Shown piece after piece: positions 9,601 to 18,103 of a DNA stretch of 64,000 nucleotides. The notes beneath the pieces were generated by a model. It saw only the letters and a program-made list of their open reading frames with translations. It ran no database searches and was not told the DNA's origin. The stretch lies in the NCBI RefSeq assembly GCF_003308995.1, contig NZ_QFFJ01000001.1, forward strand, positions 3,844,001-3,908,000, given 5' to 3'. This DNA is from Chitinophaga flava (lineage in GTDB: Bacteria > Bacteroidota > Bacteroidia > Chitinophagales > Chitinophagaceae). The translations under genes and the position numbers were made by a program. Positions within the stretch are counted from its first letter, which is position 1. The number at the start of each line of letters is the position of its first letter.

Positions 9601-12600
9601 CTGGTATCGTACTCGGATCTTCTGCTAAAGATCTGCATGTATTGCAAATCATGGAACGTGTGAATCAGTCAAGGCAATTATCTGCCTTCACACTGGAAGG
9701 TTTGAAAAAGTATGAATATAATGTCACGGAAGAAGACAGGGGTGGTATCATGCTACATTACCTGTTTGTAAAAGACAACCGTGTATTCAGTGATCAGCAC
9801 CAGATATTTGTTCCCTGGAACAATAAAACCCTGAACGTTAAACTGGCCACTCATCGTGATAAACTGCAGCCTGGAGAAAAAGAAAAGTGGAGTGTGGAAA
9901 TCTCAGGTTACAAAGGAGAAAAGGTAGCTGCTGAATTGCTGGCCGCTATGTATGATGCATCGCTGGATGCATTTGCGCCCCATCAATGGATGGCTCCCGG
10001 TATCTATCCAAATATCTCATCAGGCAGCATCTTCCATGGTTACGACAACTTCCGGATGGTGACTTCACTGTATTATTTCAATACTAATGAACAGGGAATA
10101 CCAGGTGTGGAAAGAAGTTATGATGCACTCAATTTGTTTGGCTGGATGATGAATGACTGGATGGGAGGTGTTGTGCGTAAAAATTCAGCCATTTATGGTA
10201 GCCGTGGTGCTGGTGTTGCCCGTCCTGTCATGGCTATGGCTGCCGCTCCTGCTCCGGCTGCTTCCAGATCTAAACTGACAAAGTCCAACCGCGAAGTGGC
10301 TGGGGATGCAAACGGTGTTGAAATAGGTTATCTGGAAGATAAGGGAACAGCTTTGGCTCCTACTCTGGAAAAGACCGAGAATACCGGCAATATCACTATC
10401 CGCAAAAACTTCCAGGAAACAGCTTTCTTCCTGCCGGAACTGCGTACCGACAAAGAGGGTAACATCTCTTTTGAATTTACCATGCCGGAAGCCCTTACCA
10501 AATGGAACTTCCAGGGCTTGGCGCATACCAAAGACCTGGCCTTCGGTAATATCAAAGCCAGCATTGTAACGCAGAAACAGTTGATGGTACAGCCTAATGC
10601 GCCTCGTTTTGTAAGAGCCGGTGATAAAATTGATTTCACTGCCAAAGTGAGCAACCTGACTGACTCTCTGCTGATTGGTCAGGCTCACCTGGAACTGCTG
10701 GATGCCGCCACTATGCAACCTGTAGATGGCTGGTTCCAGAACATTTTCCCGGTACAGCACTTTACTGCCAAAGCAGGACAGAGTACTGTGGTGGCTTTCC
10801 AGCTACAGGTACCCAACAACTTCACCAGCGCGCTGCTGTACCGTGTTACCGCACAGGCAGGCAACTTCAGCGATGGTGAAGAAAATGCACTGCCGGTGCT
10901 GACCAACTCCATGCTGGTAACAGAATCGCTGCCGCTGCCGGTAAGAGGTGATGGTAAACATACTTTTACCTTCGATAAACTGCTGCATTCAGATGCTTCT
11001 GCAACGCTGCGTCAGGAAGCCGTTACCGTAGAATACACCAGCAACCCGGCCTGGTATGCAGTACAGGCGCTGCCTTACCTGATGGAATATCCTTACGACT
11101 GTTCCGAACAGGTGTTCAATCGCTATTACGCTAATGCGTTGGCTTCTCACATCAGCAACACAGTTCCGGGTATCAAAACCATTTTCGAAAAATGGAAAAC
11201 GACCGATACCGCAGCGCTGATGAGCAACCTGCAGAAAAATGAAGAGCTGAAATCCATCCTGCTGCAACAGACACCATGGGTATTGGAAGCTAAAAATGAG
11301 GCTCAGCAGAAGAAAAACATCGCGCTGCTGTTTGATCTGAAACGGATGGAGCGTGAAAGAAAATCTGCGCTGGACCAGCTGGCAGCCAAACAAATGCCTG
11401 ATGGCTCTTTCGCCTGGTTTAACGGTATGTGGGCTGATCGCTATATCACCCAATATATTGTAGCTGGTCTTGGTCATCTGCAACAGCTCACCAGCGCTAA
11501 AGATCCAGTAGCAGCCAGCATTGCCAACAAAGCCATGGACTACCTGGATACACAGCTGGACAAGGATTATTACAATCTGGTTCACTTAAAACATGATCTG
11601 AAAAAACAAAATATCAGTGAGCTGCAGGTGCAATACCTGTATGCACGCAGCTTCTTCGAGCGTCCGGTGCCGGCAGCTATGCGTAAGTCATTCGACTATT
11701 TTGCTGCGCAACAGCAACAATATTGGACCAAGATGGGCCGCTATGCACAGGGCATGATTGCACTGTCACAATTCAAAAAAGGTGACAAAGCCACGGCTGC
11801 CGCTATCCTCAAATCGCTGAAAGAAAATGCGATCAACAACCAGGAGATGGGCATGTACTGGAAAGATGTAGTAGCCGGTTATGGCTGGCATCAGGCACCT
11901 ATCGAAACACAGGCATTGCTGATAGAGGCATTCCAGGTAGCAGGCCAGGACATGGCTGCCGTTGCTGATATGAAAACATGGTTGCTGAAAAACAAACAAA
12001 CCAACAACTGGAGCACCACCAAAGCCACTGCTGATGCTTGTTATGCTATGCTGCTCCAGGGCAGCAACTGGCTGATTGCCAGCCCGGAAGTAAACATCCA
12101 GCTGGGCAACGAAACCATCAGCAGCACAGCGCATAAAACAGAAGCGGGCACCGGTTATTTCAAGGAACGTATTGATGGCAAAGCTGTTAAACCAGCGATG
12201 GGTAATATCAGCGTTACCGTGAAAAACAGCCAGGGTCAACCTTCCTGGGGTGCTGTATACTGGCAGTATTTTGAAGAACTCGATAAAATCACTGCCGCCA
12301 AAACTCCGTTGGTGCTGGAAAAAGAACTGTTCAAGGAAGTGACTACCGACAAAGGCCCGGTGCTGACCAAAGTAGGAGAAGGCAACGAGCTGAAAGTAGG
12401 AGATAAAGTAAAAGTAAGGATCGTGCTACGTGCAGACAGGACTATGGAATACATCCACCTGAAAGATATGCGTGCGGCTTGCTTTGAGCCACAGAACGTG
12501 ATCAGCAGCGCTAAATGGCAGAATGGTCTGAGTTATTACGAAAGCACCAAAGATGCTTCAACAGACTTCTTCTTCAGTTATCTGCCCAAAGGTACCTATG

Positions 12601-12728
12601 TGTTTGAATACACCCTTTTTGTAACACATGAAGGTAAATTCTCCAATGGTATCAGCACGGCCCAGTGCATGTATGCGCCTGAATTCAGCGCACACAGCGA
12701 AGGGATTACCGTGAAAGTGGTAGAATAG
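6666..12728 (+). CDS. Alpha-2-macroglobulin family protein with thioester motif
   Basis: This 2020-residue secreted protein of the alpha-2-macroglobulin superfamily presumably traps proteases at the cell envelope. A signal peptide opens the protein (MRLFFSLFIVLFISNSMMAQ). Residues about 30-370 are helical and repeat-like. The MG2-type domain follows around 585-680 (SIYRPGQTIYFKG at about 591). Residues about 1185-1245 are rich in Ala and Pro and of low complexity, placed where a bait region would be. The A2M domain starts near 1253 (FFLPELRTDKEGNISF). The thioester motif is PYDCSEQVF, with Cys1479 and Gln1482 intact, followed by the alpha-helical thioester domain (about 1440-1800). No penicillin-binding protein 1C gene is adjacent, unlike the Escherichia coli YfhM arrangement. 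No lipobox is visible, so it is periplasmic or surface rather than a lipoprotein. Confidence 0.93.
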   Translation: MRLFFSLFIVLFISNSMMAQTNYDNYWKKVTALEEKGLPKSALEEVDRIFAQAVKDKLPAQQIKALIFQLKYNDQVSDSSTQQNLDKLNQRIAASGGAQQAILQSIKAEMLFNYLQNNRYKYYNRTAIAAENPGPDISTWSLDYLHSQITAAYLASLADKTTLEKTAIGQFDPLLVKGTGTRQLRPVLFDLLAHRALDYFKSGESALNKPANQFELDDPAAFAPATTFAAHRFVTTDSASLQYQAVVLLQQLIRLHENDKAALLDIDQERIQYMHQVAVSDNKAQLYTQALEQMVTAYSSEQEVTTIYALMASDFLSKVQHGKPDTSGYNKKAKEICEKAIRLAPKTQGGIQCATYLEQIKSQYLELSTELVNVPALPFRTLVKYKNADKIYLRIIAVDEAFRAALQKAQNNYQDGGNGYWKLLTGKTPLKVWEQALPDPKDYSDHSTEIKVDALPLGQYIILASLKPGFSLNENPMALQFTWVSNISYLEDNTRFYALDRTSGKPLAGVNLSSWINKRVNNEDVWAVDKSTVTVADGSAELPYSRNGQSVRLKWELKNDLLFLDDYKYLYRNTYDRTSESKPHIYFFSDRSIYRPGQTIYFKGIALENEKGKNTSTIIAGLKNTVVMYDVNGEKLDSVVVTSNEFGSFSGKFTIPEGRMNGWFSLRDQKSFGNLPFQVEEYKRPKFYVAFDTVKTSYRLGETVTANAKALAYAGNNINGAIVKYRVERRVRFPYPWLFKGYVPFGSSREIAHGETTTDEQGRFKVSFPAVPDRTVSPDNKPIFTYVVHADVTDLNGETRSADQFIHAGYQSMEISVEVPGRLEAAALKNVHIFTKNLNGAFEPATIKVALQPLESNKRLLRSRYWEQADQFVMTKEDYVKAFPLDIYNDDNNKDKWARKAAVSEQQLTSTDSGVVSIDNKKLTPGYYELVVSATDKNGQPVVQKAVFELLDPAAKELAAPDYLWSYDPAVVTEPGKKAGIVLGSSAKDLHVLQIMERVNQSRQLSAFTLEGLKKYEYNVTEEDRGGIMLHYLFVKDNRVFSDQHQIFVPWNNKTLNVKLATHRDKLQPGEKEKWSVEISGYKGEKVAAELLAAMYDASLDAFAPHQWMAPGIYPNISSGSIFHGYDNFRMVTSLYYFNTNEQGIPGVERSYDALNLFGWMMNDWMGGVVRKNSAIYGSRGAGVARPVMAMAAAPAPAASRSKLTKSNREVAGDANGVEIGYLEDKGTALAPTLEKTENTGNITIRKNFQETAFFLPELRTDKEGNISFEFTMPEALTKWNFQGLAHTKDLAFGNIKASIVTQKQLMVQPNAPRFVRAGDKIDFTAKVSNLTDSLLIGQAHLELLDAATMQPVDGWFQNIFPVQHFTAKAGQSTVVAFQLQVPNNFTSALLYRVTAQAGNFSDGEENALPVLTNSMLVTESLPLPVRGDGKHTFTFDKLLHSDASATLRQEAVTVEYTSNPAWYAVQALPYLMEYPYDCSEQVFNRYYANALASHISNTVPGIKTIFEKWKTTDTAALMSNLQKNEELKSILLQQTPWVLEAKNEAQQKKNIALLFDLKRMERERKSALDQLAAKQMPDGSFAWFNGMWADRYITQYIVAGLGHLQQLTSAKDPVAASIANKAMDYLDTQLDKDYYNLVHLKHDLKKQNISELQVQYLYARSFFERPVPAAMRKSFDYFAAQQQQYWTKMGRYAQGMIALSQFKKGDKATAAAILKSLKENAINNQEMGMYWKDVVAGYGWHQAPIETQALLIEAFQVAGQDMAAVADMKTWLLKNKQTNNWSTTKATADACYAMLLQGSNWLIASPEVNIQLGNETISSTAHKTEAGTGYFKERIDGKAVKPAMGNISVTVKNSQGQPSWGAVYWQYFEELDKITAAKTPLVLEKELFKEVTTDKGPVLTKVGEGNELKVGDKVKVRIVLRADRTMEYIHLKDMRAACFEPQNVISSAKWQNGLSYYESTKDASTDFFFSYLPKGTYVFEYTLFVTHEGKFSNGISTAQCMYAPEFSAHSEGITVKVVE

Positions 12729-12749
12729 GAGAAACGGATATAAAGTTTT

Positions 12750-12784
12750 AAAAGCCCGTCTGGTATTCATCCAGGCGGGCTTTT
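12750..12784 (+). terminator. Intrinsic terminator of the alpha-2-macroglobulin gene
   Basis: AAAAGCCCGTCTGG (12750-12763) pairs with CCAGGCGGGCTTTT (12771-12784), with one G-T pair and a 7-nt loop. It ends in a T-run. Confidence 0.85.
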
Positions 12785-12821
12785 AACTTTATAGGTTATT
12801 TTTACCGCTCAGATAAACCAT

Positions 12822-13856
12822 ATGGTAAACGTAGATTATATCATTGTAGGGCAGGGGATTGCTGGCACTATGCTGAGCTGGGCTTTGTGGCAGGCAGGGA
12901 AGAAGGTAATAGTGATTGATGATGCAAAAGAAAACAGTGCGTCGCGGGTAGCGGCGGGTATTATTAATCCGGTGTCTGGTCGTCGGTTTGAGCCGGCATG
13001 GATGTATGACACCATTTATCCTTTTGCAAAGGATACCTATCATCAAATGTCGGAACTGCTGCAGGTGCCCGTGTTGACAGAGCGTCGTTTATGGAATGTA
13101 TTTCCATCACAACAGATGCGGGACGCCTTTATGAAAAAGGCTGCTGATGGTAAGTACACTGCACTGCCGGAACAGCTGGAGTACGAAGAGCTGCTGGACC
13201 AGCCTTATGGGGCAGCTGTTGTGCAGGGGGCTACAGTGAATCTGCGGGAGCTGCTGCCTGCCTGGCGTAAGTTTTTGCAGGCACAAGGGGCTTTGCGGGA
13301 AACACATGTAGATATAGCTGCGCTGGATGTAAACGCGGAGAGGGTGATTTATGAAGATATTATTGCGCAGAAGATCATTTTTTGTGATGGGGTAGCTACA
13401 ACAGGTAATCCCTGGTTTCGTACCCTTACTTTTTTGCCGAACAAGGGAGAGGTGCTGCTGGTGAGGGTTCCGGGACTGCATACGGACGATATCATTAAAA
13501 AGAGTATTACACTGGTGCCGCAGGGACCGGAGTTATTTTGGGCCGGTTCTTCTTTTGTTTGGGATTATGTTGATGATCTGCCCACCGATAAACAAAGGGA
13601 GATACTGGAGAAAAGCCTGCAGCAGCTGTTAAAGGTGCCTTATACGGTAGAAGCGCAGCTGGCGGCGGTGCGGCCTTCGGGTAATGATCGCCGGCCAATG
13701 ATAGGATTGCATCCTGAAATGCCTTCAGTAGGCATCTTCAATGGTTTGGGTACCAAAGGTTGTTCATTGGCACCCTACATGGCGGCGCATTTTACGGCAG
13801 TGTTACAGGGAGATGCCCAGCTGATGCCGGAAGTAAATGTGAACAGATATTTTTAG
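12822..13856 (+). CDS. FAD-dependent oxidoreductase, DAO family
   Basis: This 344-residue protein is of the D-amino-acid-oxidase (DAO) superfamily. The N-terminal dinucleotide-binding loop reads IIVGQGIAGTML (Gly10, Gly12, Gly15), followed by an acidic VIDD at the end of the second strand and the conserved SRVAAGIINP block (about 41-50). The C-terminal FAD-closing part has AAVRPSGNDRRPMIG and NGLGTKGCSLAP. No signal peptide is present, so it is cytosolic. It resembles the oxidase half of MnmC and glycine-oxidase-like proteins. The substrate cannot be told from the sequence. It stands alone between a terminator and the aspS promoter. Confidence 0.85.
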   Translation: MVNVDYIIVGQGIAGTMLSWALWQAGKKVIVIDDAKENSASRVAAGIINPVSGRRFEPAWMYDTIYPFAKDTYHQMSELLQVPVLTERRLWNVFPSQQMRDAFMKKAADGKYTALPEQLEYEELLDQPYGAAVVQGATVNLRELLPAWRKFLQAQGALRETHVDIAALDVNAERVIYEDIIAQKIIFCDGVATTGNPWFRTLTFLPNKGEVLLVRVPGLHTDDIIKKSITLVPQGPELFWAGSSFVWDYVDDLPTDKQREILEKSLQQLLKVPYTVEAQLAAVRPSGNDRRPMIGLHPEMPSVGIFNGLGTKGCSLAPYMAAHFTAVLQGDAQLMPEVNVNRYF

Positions 13857-13954
13857 CAAAACGGGGGTAAAATCTTGTTATCAGATCGTATCTTTCAGAC
13901 CCTTGTGAATCTGATGATGAAATCAGAGGAAGCTCAAGGATGGACAAAAAAGGG

Positions 13955-13962
13955 TATCTTTG
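13955..13962 (+). promoter_or_regulatory. -7 promoter box of aspS
   Basis: TATCTTTG is a perfect TAnnTTTG box. No good -33 TTG is seen at canonical spacing. It implies a leader of about 94 nt before aspS, which contains a 20-codon open frame. Confidence 0.45.
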
Positions 13963-13976
13963 CCCCCCTTGTGGGT

Positions 13977-14039
13977 ATGGCTGAACAACTGAACAGTGGT
14001 CGTAAACAGCTGGCAGTACATTCGGGGCTTCAATCATAA
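13977..14039 (+). CDS. Possible 20-codon upstream ORF in the aspS leader
   Basis: An ATG at 13977, 15 nt beyond the promoter box, opens a 20-codon frame (MAEQLNSGRKQLAVHSGLQS) that stops with TAA at 14037-14039, 23 nt before the aspS ATG. It contains no Asp codon, so classic aspartate attenuation is unlikely. It may be a chance frame. It is listed because of its position and complete form. Confidence 0.2.
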   Translation: MAEQLNSGRKQLAVHSGLQS

Positions 14040-14062
14040 AACTATTAAAATCAATTATTTGC

Positions 14063-15811
14063 ATGTATAGGACGCACACTTGCGGGGAGTTAAGAATGGA
14101 GCAGGTAGGCCAGGAGGTGACGCTGGCAGGATGGATACAAACAGTCAGAAAATTTGGCAGCATCAATTTCTTTGATCTGCGGGACCGTTATGGTATCACT
14201 CAGCTGTTATTTCACGAAAGTCTGAATGCCAAGCTGGATGAGCAACCGCTGGGCCGTGAATTTGTGATACAGGTGACCGGTATTGTTACTGAGCGTACCA
14301 ACAAAAATAAAAACATCCCCACTGGTGATATTGAGATCACGGTGCGTGACTATAAAGTCCTGAATGCGGCCAAAACACCGCCATTCACTATTGTGGACGA
14401 TACAGACGGAGGTGATGAGCTGCGTATGAAATACCGCTTTCTCGATCTCCGCCGTAATGCGGTAAGGCAGAACCTCGAGCTGCGCTACAGTGTAGGTCGT
14501 GCTGCCCGCAACTTCCTGCATACCCGTAACTTCCTGGATGTTGAAACCCCTTTCCTGATCAACTCCACACCGGAAGGTGCCCGCGATTTTGTGGTGCCCA
14601 GCCGTATGAACCCTAACCAGTTCTATGGTTTGCCACAATCACCACAAACCTTTAAACAATTGCTGATGGTGAGCGGTTACGACCGTTACTACCAGATCGT
14701 AAAGTGTTTCCGCGATGAGGACCTGCGTGCAGACCGTCAGCCGGAGTTTACCCAGATCGATTGTGAGATGAGTTTTGTGGAGCAGGAAGACGTGCTCAAC
14801 ACATTTGAGGATATGCTGAAATATATCTTCAAAGAAATCAAAGGAATTGAGTTTGAAGGCGCTTTCCCACGGATGACCTGGGATGATGCAATGGAGTTTT
14901 ACGGCAATGATAAACCAGACATCCGTTTTGATATGAAGCTGGTGAACCTGAACGATACCGTAAAACAAAAAGGTTTCAAAGTATTTGATGAGGCAGAGCT
15001 GGTAGTAGCGATCGCTGCATCAGGCTGCTCTGAATATACCCGCAAACAATTAGACGAACTGACAGAATGGGTGAAACGTCCGCAGATCGGTATGACCGGA
15101 CTCATCTATGTGAAATATAATACAGACGGCACGCTGAAGAGCTCGGTAGATAAATTCTTTGACGAGCAGCAGTTGCAGCTGTGGGCGCAAAAATGTCAGG
15201 CTAAGCCGGGAGATCTCATCTTGGTGCTGGCTGGCAAAGAAGAGCGTACCCGTAAAGCGATGAGCGAGCTCCGCCTGGAAATGGGCGAGCGCCTGGGCTT
15301 CCGCAATAAAAATGAGTATAAACCGTTGTGGGTGATAGACTTCCCGCTGTTTGAGTATGCAGAAGAGGAAAATCGTTGGGTAGCCCGTCACCATCCGTTC
15401 ACTTCTCCGAAACCGGAGCAGATTGCATTAATGGACGATATGTCACAATATGCCAAAATCAAGGCAAATGCGTATGACATCGTACTGAACGGTACAGAGA
15501 TCGGAGGCGGTTCTATTCGTATCTATCAGCGTGATTTACAGCAGAAAATGTTTGCTGCGCTGGGTATGTCCAAAGAAGAGGCAGAACGCAAATTCGGCTT
15601 CCTGCTGGGAGCTTTTGAATATGGTGCGCCGCCACATGGTGGTATCGCCTTCGGATTTGATCGTTTGTGCTCGCTGTTGGGCGGTAGTGAGAGTATCCGT
15701 GACTTCATCGCCTTCCCGAAAAACAACCACGGCCGCGATGTCATGCTGGATGCTCCCGGTGAGCTGGATCAAGCCCAGCTTGATGAATTAAAGATCAGTC
15801 TGGTAAAGTAG
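14063..15811 (+). CDS. aspS: Aspartate--tRNA ligase
   Basis: This 582-residue class II aminoacyl-tRNA synthetase charges tRNA-Asp. The N-terminal OB-fold anticodon-binding domain spans about 1-105 (GWIQTVRKFGSINFFDLRD). Motif 2 is FRDEDLRADRQPEFTQID (about 218-235). The bacterial GAD insertion domain lies at about 290-405. Motif 3 is GGIAFGFDRL near the C-terminus. The length is typical of bacterial-type AspRS. The start at 14063 gives the usual MYRTHTCGELR opening. A hairpin at 15857-15898 follows. Confidence 0.97.
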   Translation: MYRTHTCGELRMEQVGQEVTLAGWIQTVRKFGSINFFDLRDRYGITQLLFHESLNAKLDEQPLGREFVIQVTGIVTERTNKNKNIPTGDIEITVRDYKVLNAAKTPPFTIVDDTDGGDELRMKYRFLDLRRNAVRQNLELRYSVGRAARNFLHTRNFLDVETPFLINSTPEGARDFVVPSRMNPNQFYGLPQSPQTFKQLLMVSGYDRYYQIVKCFRDEDLRADRQPEFTQIDCEMSFVEQEDVLNTFEDMLKYIFKEIKGIEFEGAFPRMTWDDAMEFYGNDKPDIRFDMKLVNLNDTVKQKGFKVFDEAELVVAIAASGCSEYTRKQLDELTEWVKRPQIGMTGLIYVKYNTDGTLKSSVDKFFDEQQLQLWAQKCQAKPGDLILVLAGKEERTRKAMSELRLEMGERLGFRNKNEYKPLWVIDFPLFEYAEEENRWVARHHPFTSPKPEQIALMDDMSQYAKIKANAYDIVLNGTEIGGGSIRIYQRDLQQKMFAALGMSKEEAERKFGFLLGAFEYGAPPHGGIAFGFDRLCSLLGGSESIRDFIAFPKNNHGRDVMLDAPGELDQAQLDELKISLVK

Positions 15812-15856
15812 ATTACCGGCATAGTCTTTGCAATAACAGGGAACTTTAAGCGAAAA

Positions 15857-15898
15857 AATCCCCTTTGATATGGCCGTTTCGCCGCATCAAAGGGGATT
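15857..15898. terminator. Palindromic hairpin after aspS
   Basis: AATCCCCTTTGAT (15857-15869) pairs perfectly with ATCAAAGGGGATT (15886-15898), and an inner GGC/GCC pair closes a 6-nt loop. There is no T-run after it on the plus strand. The A-run before it would give a T-run on the minus strand. It may be a weak or minus-strand terminator, or an mRNA 3'-end stabiliser. Confidence 0.55.
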
Positions 15899-16031
15899 GG
15901 TGCTAATATAGAAAACAATTTTTTTTAACAAGAAATTAACGACGAAGATAAGGCTAGAAGGAGAAAGAACGTATTATCTAATTTTTTAAAGTAATATTGC
16001 GGTGTGATCATCGTTGATATGTGAGGAGAAA

Positions 16032-16661
16032 ATGATGCTGAAAACAAACAACAATCTATCACCTGTAACAAACAGTACACCTATGAGTAAATTTACAACA
16101 TTCCTCAAACGGTCTATATGCGTAAGTGCGGTGCTTTTATTGCTGATGCTCAGTAATGTTGGATATGCTCAACAGTCCACGAGTAACTATCTGAAAAAAT
16201 ACAAACCGGTATCTGTAGAGCTTATGCAGGAAACCGGTGTTCCAGCAAGTGTTATCCTTGGGGTAGCCATGCTCGAATCCGGTGTAGGTACCAGTAGAAA
16301 TGCCAAATTGTTGAATAACCACTTTGGTATTGTAGGTAAAAACAATCTTTCGAAGACTGCCCCTGGTACAAAATCCAGGTATAAGCAATATGCTTCTGCG
16401 GTAGCTTCTTATGAACACTTCGTTGAAGTGCTTGCCAGAAAAAAATGGTTTAGCCAGCTGAAAGGTAACCCCGAATTTGCGGTTTGGCTGAAACACATGA
16501 ACCATAGCGGTTATTCTTCCGCTGGTCATGAATGGATCAGAAAAGTAACAAACATTATTAACCGTTATAAACTATATAAACTGGACGAAGGAATGGATAG
16601 CGTGGCGCGGGGAGCTACCTGGTTGACCGTAGGCATGCCGCCAGTTACCGACGACCGGTGA
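16032..16661 (+). CDS. Secreted glucosaminidase (GH73-type peptidoglycan hydrolase)
   Basis: The mannosyl-glycoprotein endo-beta-N-acetylglucosaminidase-like domain cleaves peptidoglycan glycan strands. The domain spans roughly residues 60-185, with the probable catalytic Glu in ILGVAMLESGVGTS and the conserved NNHFGIVGK and YASAVASYEHFVEVL blocks. An AGGAG 6 nt upstream favours the ATG at 16032. The next ATG, at 16083, gives a more typical signal peptide (MSKFTTFLKRSICVSAVLLL, cleavage after GYAQ) and may be the true start. The gene begins an operon with two SGNH proteins and an MBOAT protein (18-nt gap to the next gene), which ties it to cell-wall modification. Confidence 0.85.
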   Translation: MMLKTNNNLSPVTNSTPMSKFTTFLKRSICVSAVLLLLMLSNVGYAQQSTSNYLKKYKPVSVELMQETGVPASVILGVAMLESGVGTSRNAKLLNNHFGIVGKNNLSKTAPGTKSRYKQYASAVASYEHFVEVLARKKWFSQLKGNPEFAVWLKHMNHSGYSSAGHEWIRKVTNIINRYKLYKLDEGMDSVARGATWLTVGMPPVTDDR

Positions 16662-16680
16662 TGCTAATTGACTTTAGAAT

Positions 16681-18090
16681 ATGTCTGGCGAAAATAAGTC
16701 TGCCTATCCTTTTTACATTATTGTAGGATCATTGGTGTGTCTGGTGATATTGTCCCAGCTCAACTTTAGTTTATCATTTAAAGATTTTCAATTCCGGCGC
16801 CTGGACATGTTGTCTGAGCTACGATCGTCCAATCCGGAAAAAAAGGAGCTTACTGCTGGTAAAAACAGCAGTAAGCTTTCTCATTCGGATACGGCTGCCG
16901 CTGCTACAGGTAATACTCCTGCCAGCACTGTCGTCAATCCTGATGTGTCATACGACTTCATGGCGTATAAAGGCATCCTCAATTACCCTACCCCCGGAGA
17001 GGGAAGTGTTGACAACGCTGGTATAAGCCGTTTCCTGACGGCCCTCAAAGAACTCAAAGCCGGTAAACGCAAAAAAGTCCGCATCGCCTACTTTGGTGAC
17101 TCCATGATTGAAGGCGACCTCATCACCTCCGATTTGCGTGATAGTCTCCAGACCTTCTTCGGCGGTGCCGGTGTTGGTTTTGTTCCCATCACTTCCGTTG
17201 TGGCCAGTTACCGGACTACCATTACCCACACCTTTTCCGGCAACTGGAAAGATTATCACTATAAAAATTCGCCCCCTGCCAATATTTCACTCGGCCTTTC
17301 CGGCCATACCTTCTATCCTGGCGGCGACAGCTGGATAAAATACACACCTGTCAAAAAGCCACGCCTGGATAAGTTTGACGAAATATCTGTACTCTACGGC
17401 CCGTCAGAAGCCGGTACAATCAATATTAATGATAAAGCCTACACGCTTTCCGGCAATGCACCGGTTAACAGGCTGGACCTGCGCCAGGATACCGGCGCCC
17501 CTTCCCTGACCATCAAATACGGTGGCGGGCCTACCGTACCTTTTTATGGTGTTTGCTTTGAAACTGAAAGAGGCGTGTACGTAGACAACTTCTCTTTCCG
17601 TGGTATCAGCGGTGTAGAGCTAGGTCACCTGTCTGCCGATATGGTCCGTCGCATGCAACAGGAGCGTCCTTACGACCTCATCGTGCTGCATTACGGTGCC
17701 AACGTGCTCTTCCGCCCCGAACTGACGGATTATAGCTGGTATGAGCGCCCCATGAAAAAAGTAGTGGACTCCCTGCGCAGAGACCTGCCTGGTACTTCTT
17801 TCCTGATAGTAGGTACTGCAGACAAATCCTATAAAAAAGGTGACAGATATATCACCGCTCCCGGCGTAGAAGCGCTGCTGAAAGTACAACATGACCTCGC
17901 TTCAGAATATGGTACCGCTTACTGGAACCTCTACGCTGCCATGGGCGGCCAGGGATCTATGGTGAAATGGGTGGAAGGCGATACCGTACTGGCCAATAAA
18001 GACTATACACACCTTAACAGACAGGGTGCGTCCAAAGTGGGAGCGCTGCTGTATAAAGCTATTATGAATGACTACAGGCACGGAGAATAA
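16681..18090 (+). CDS. Membrane-anchored SGNH hydrolase / O-acetyltransferase-like protein
   Basis: This 469-residue protein has one N-terminal membrane anchor (FYIIVGSLVCLVILSQLNF, about 9-27), a low-complexity Ser/Thr/Ala linker (about 50-85) and an SGNH catalytic domain. Block I is AYFGDSMIEGD with the nucleophile Ser, block III is LIVLHYGAN, and block V is DYTHLNRQG with the Asp-x-x-His pair. The topology puts the domain in the periplasm. With an MBOAT gene two positions downstream, the likely role is transfer of acetyl groups to a periplasmic glycan, as PatB or AlgX/J does. An esterase role is also possible. It overlaps no gene upstream and is 13 nt from the next start. Confidence 0.8.
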   Translation: MSGENKSAYPFYIIVGSLVCLVILSQLNFSLSFKDFQFRRLDMLSELRSSNPEKKELTAGKNSSKLSHSDTAAAATGNTPASTVVNPDVSYDFMAYKGILNYPTPGEGSVDNAGISRFLTALKELKAGKRKKVRIAYFGDSMIEGDLITSDLRDSLQTFFGGAGVGFVPITSVVASYRTTITHTFSGNWKDYHYKNSPPANISLGLSGHTFYPGGDSWIKYTPVKKPRLDKFDEISVLYGPSEAGTININDKAYTLSGNAPVNRLDLRQDTGAPSLTIKYGGGPTVPFYGVCFETERGVYVDNFSFRGISGVELGHLSADMVRRMQQERPYDLIVLHYGANVLFRPELTDYSWYERPMKKVVDSLRRDLPGTSFLIVGTADKSYKKGDRYITAPGVEALLKVQHDLASEYGTAYWNLYAAMGGQGSMVKWVEGDTVLANKDYTHLNRQGASKVGALLYKAIMNDYRHGE

Positions 18091-18103
18091 CCTCGGAAGA
18101 AGT

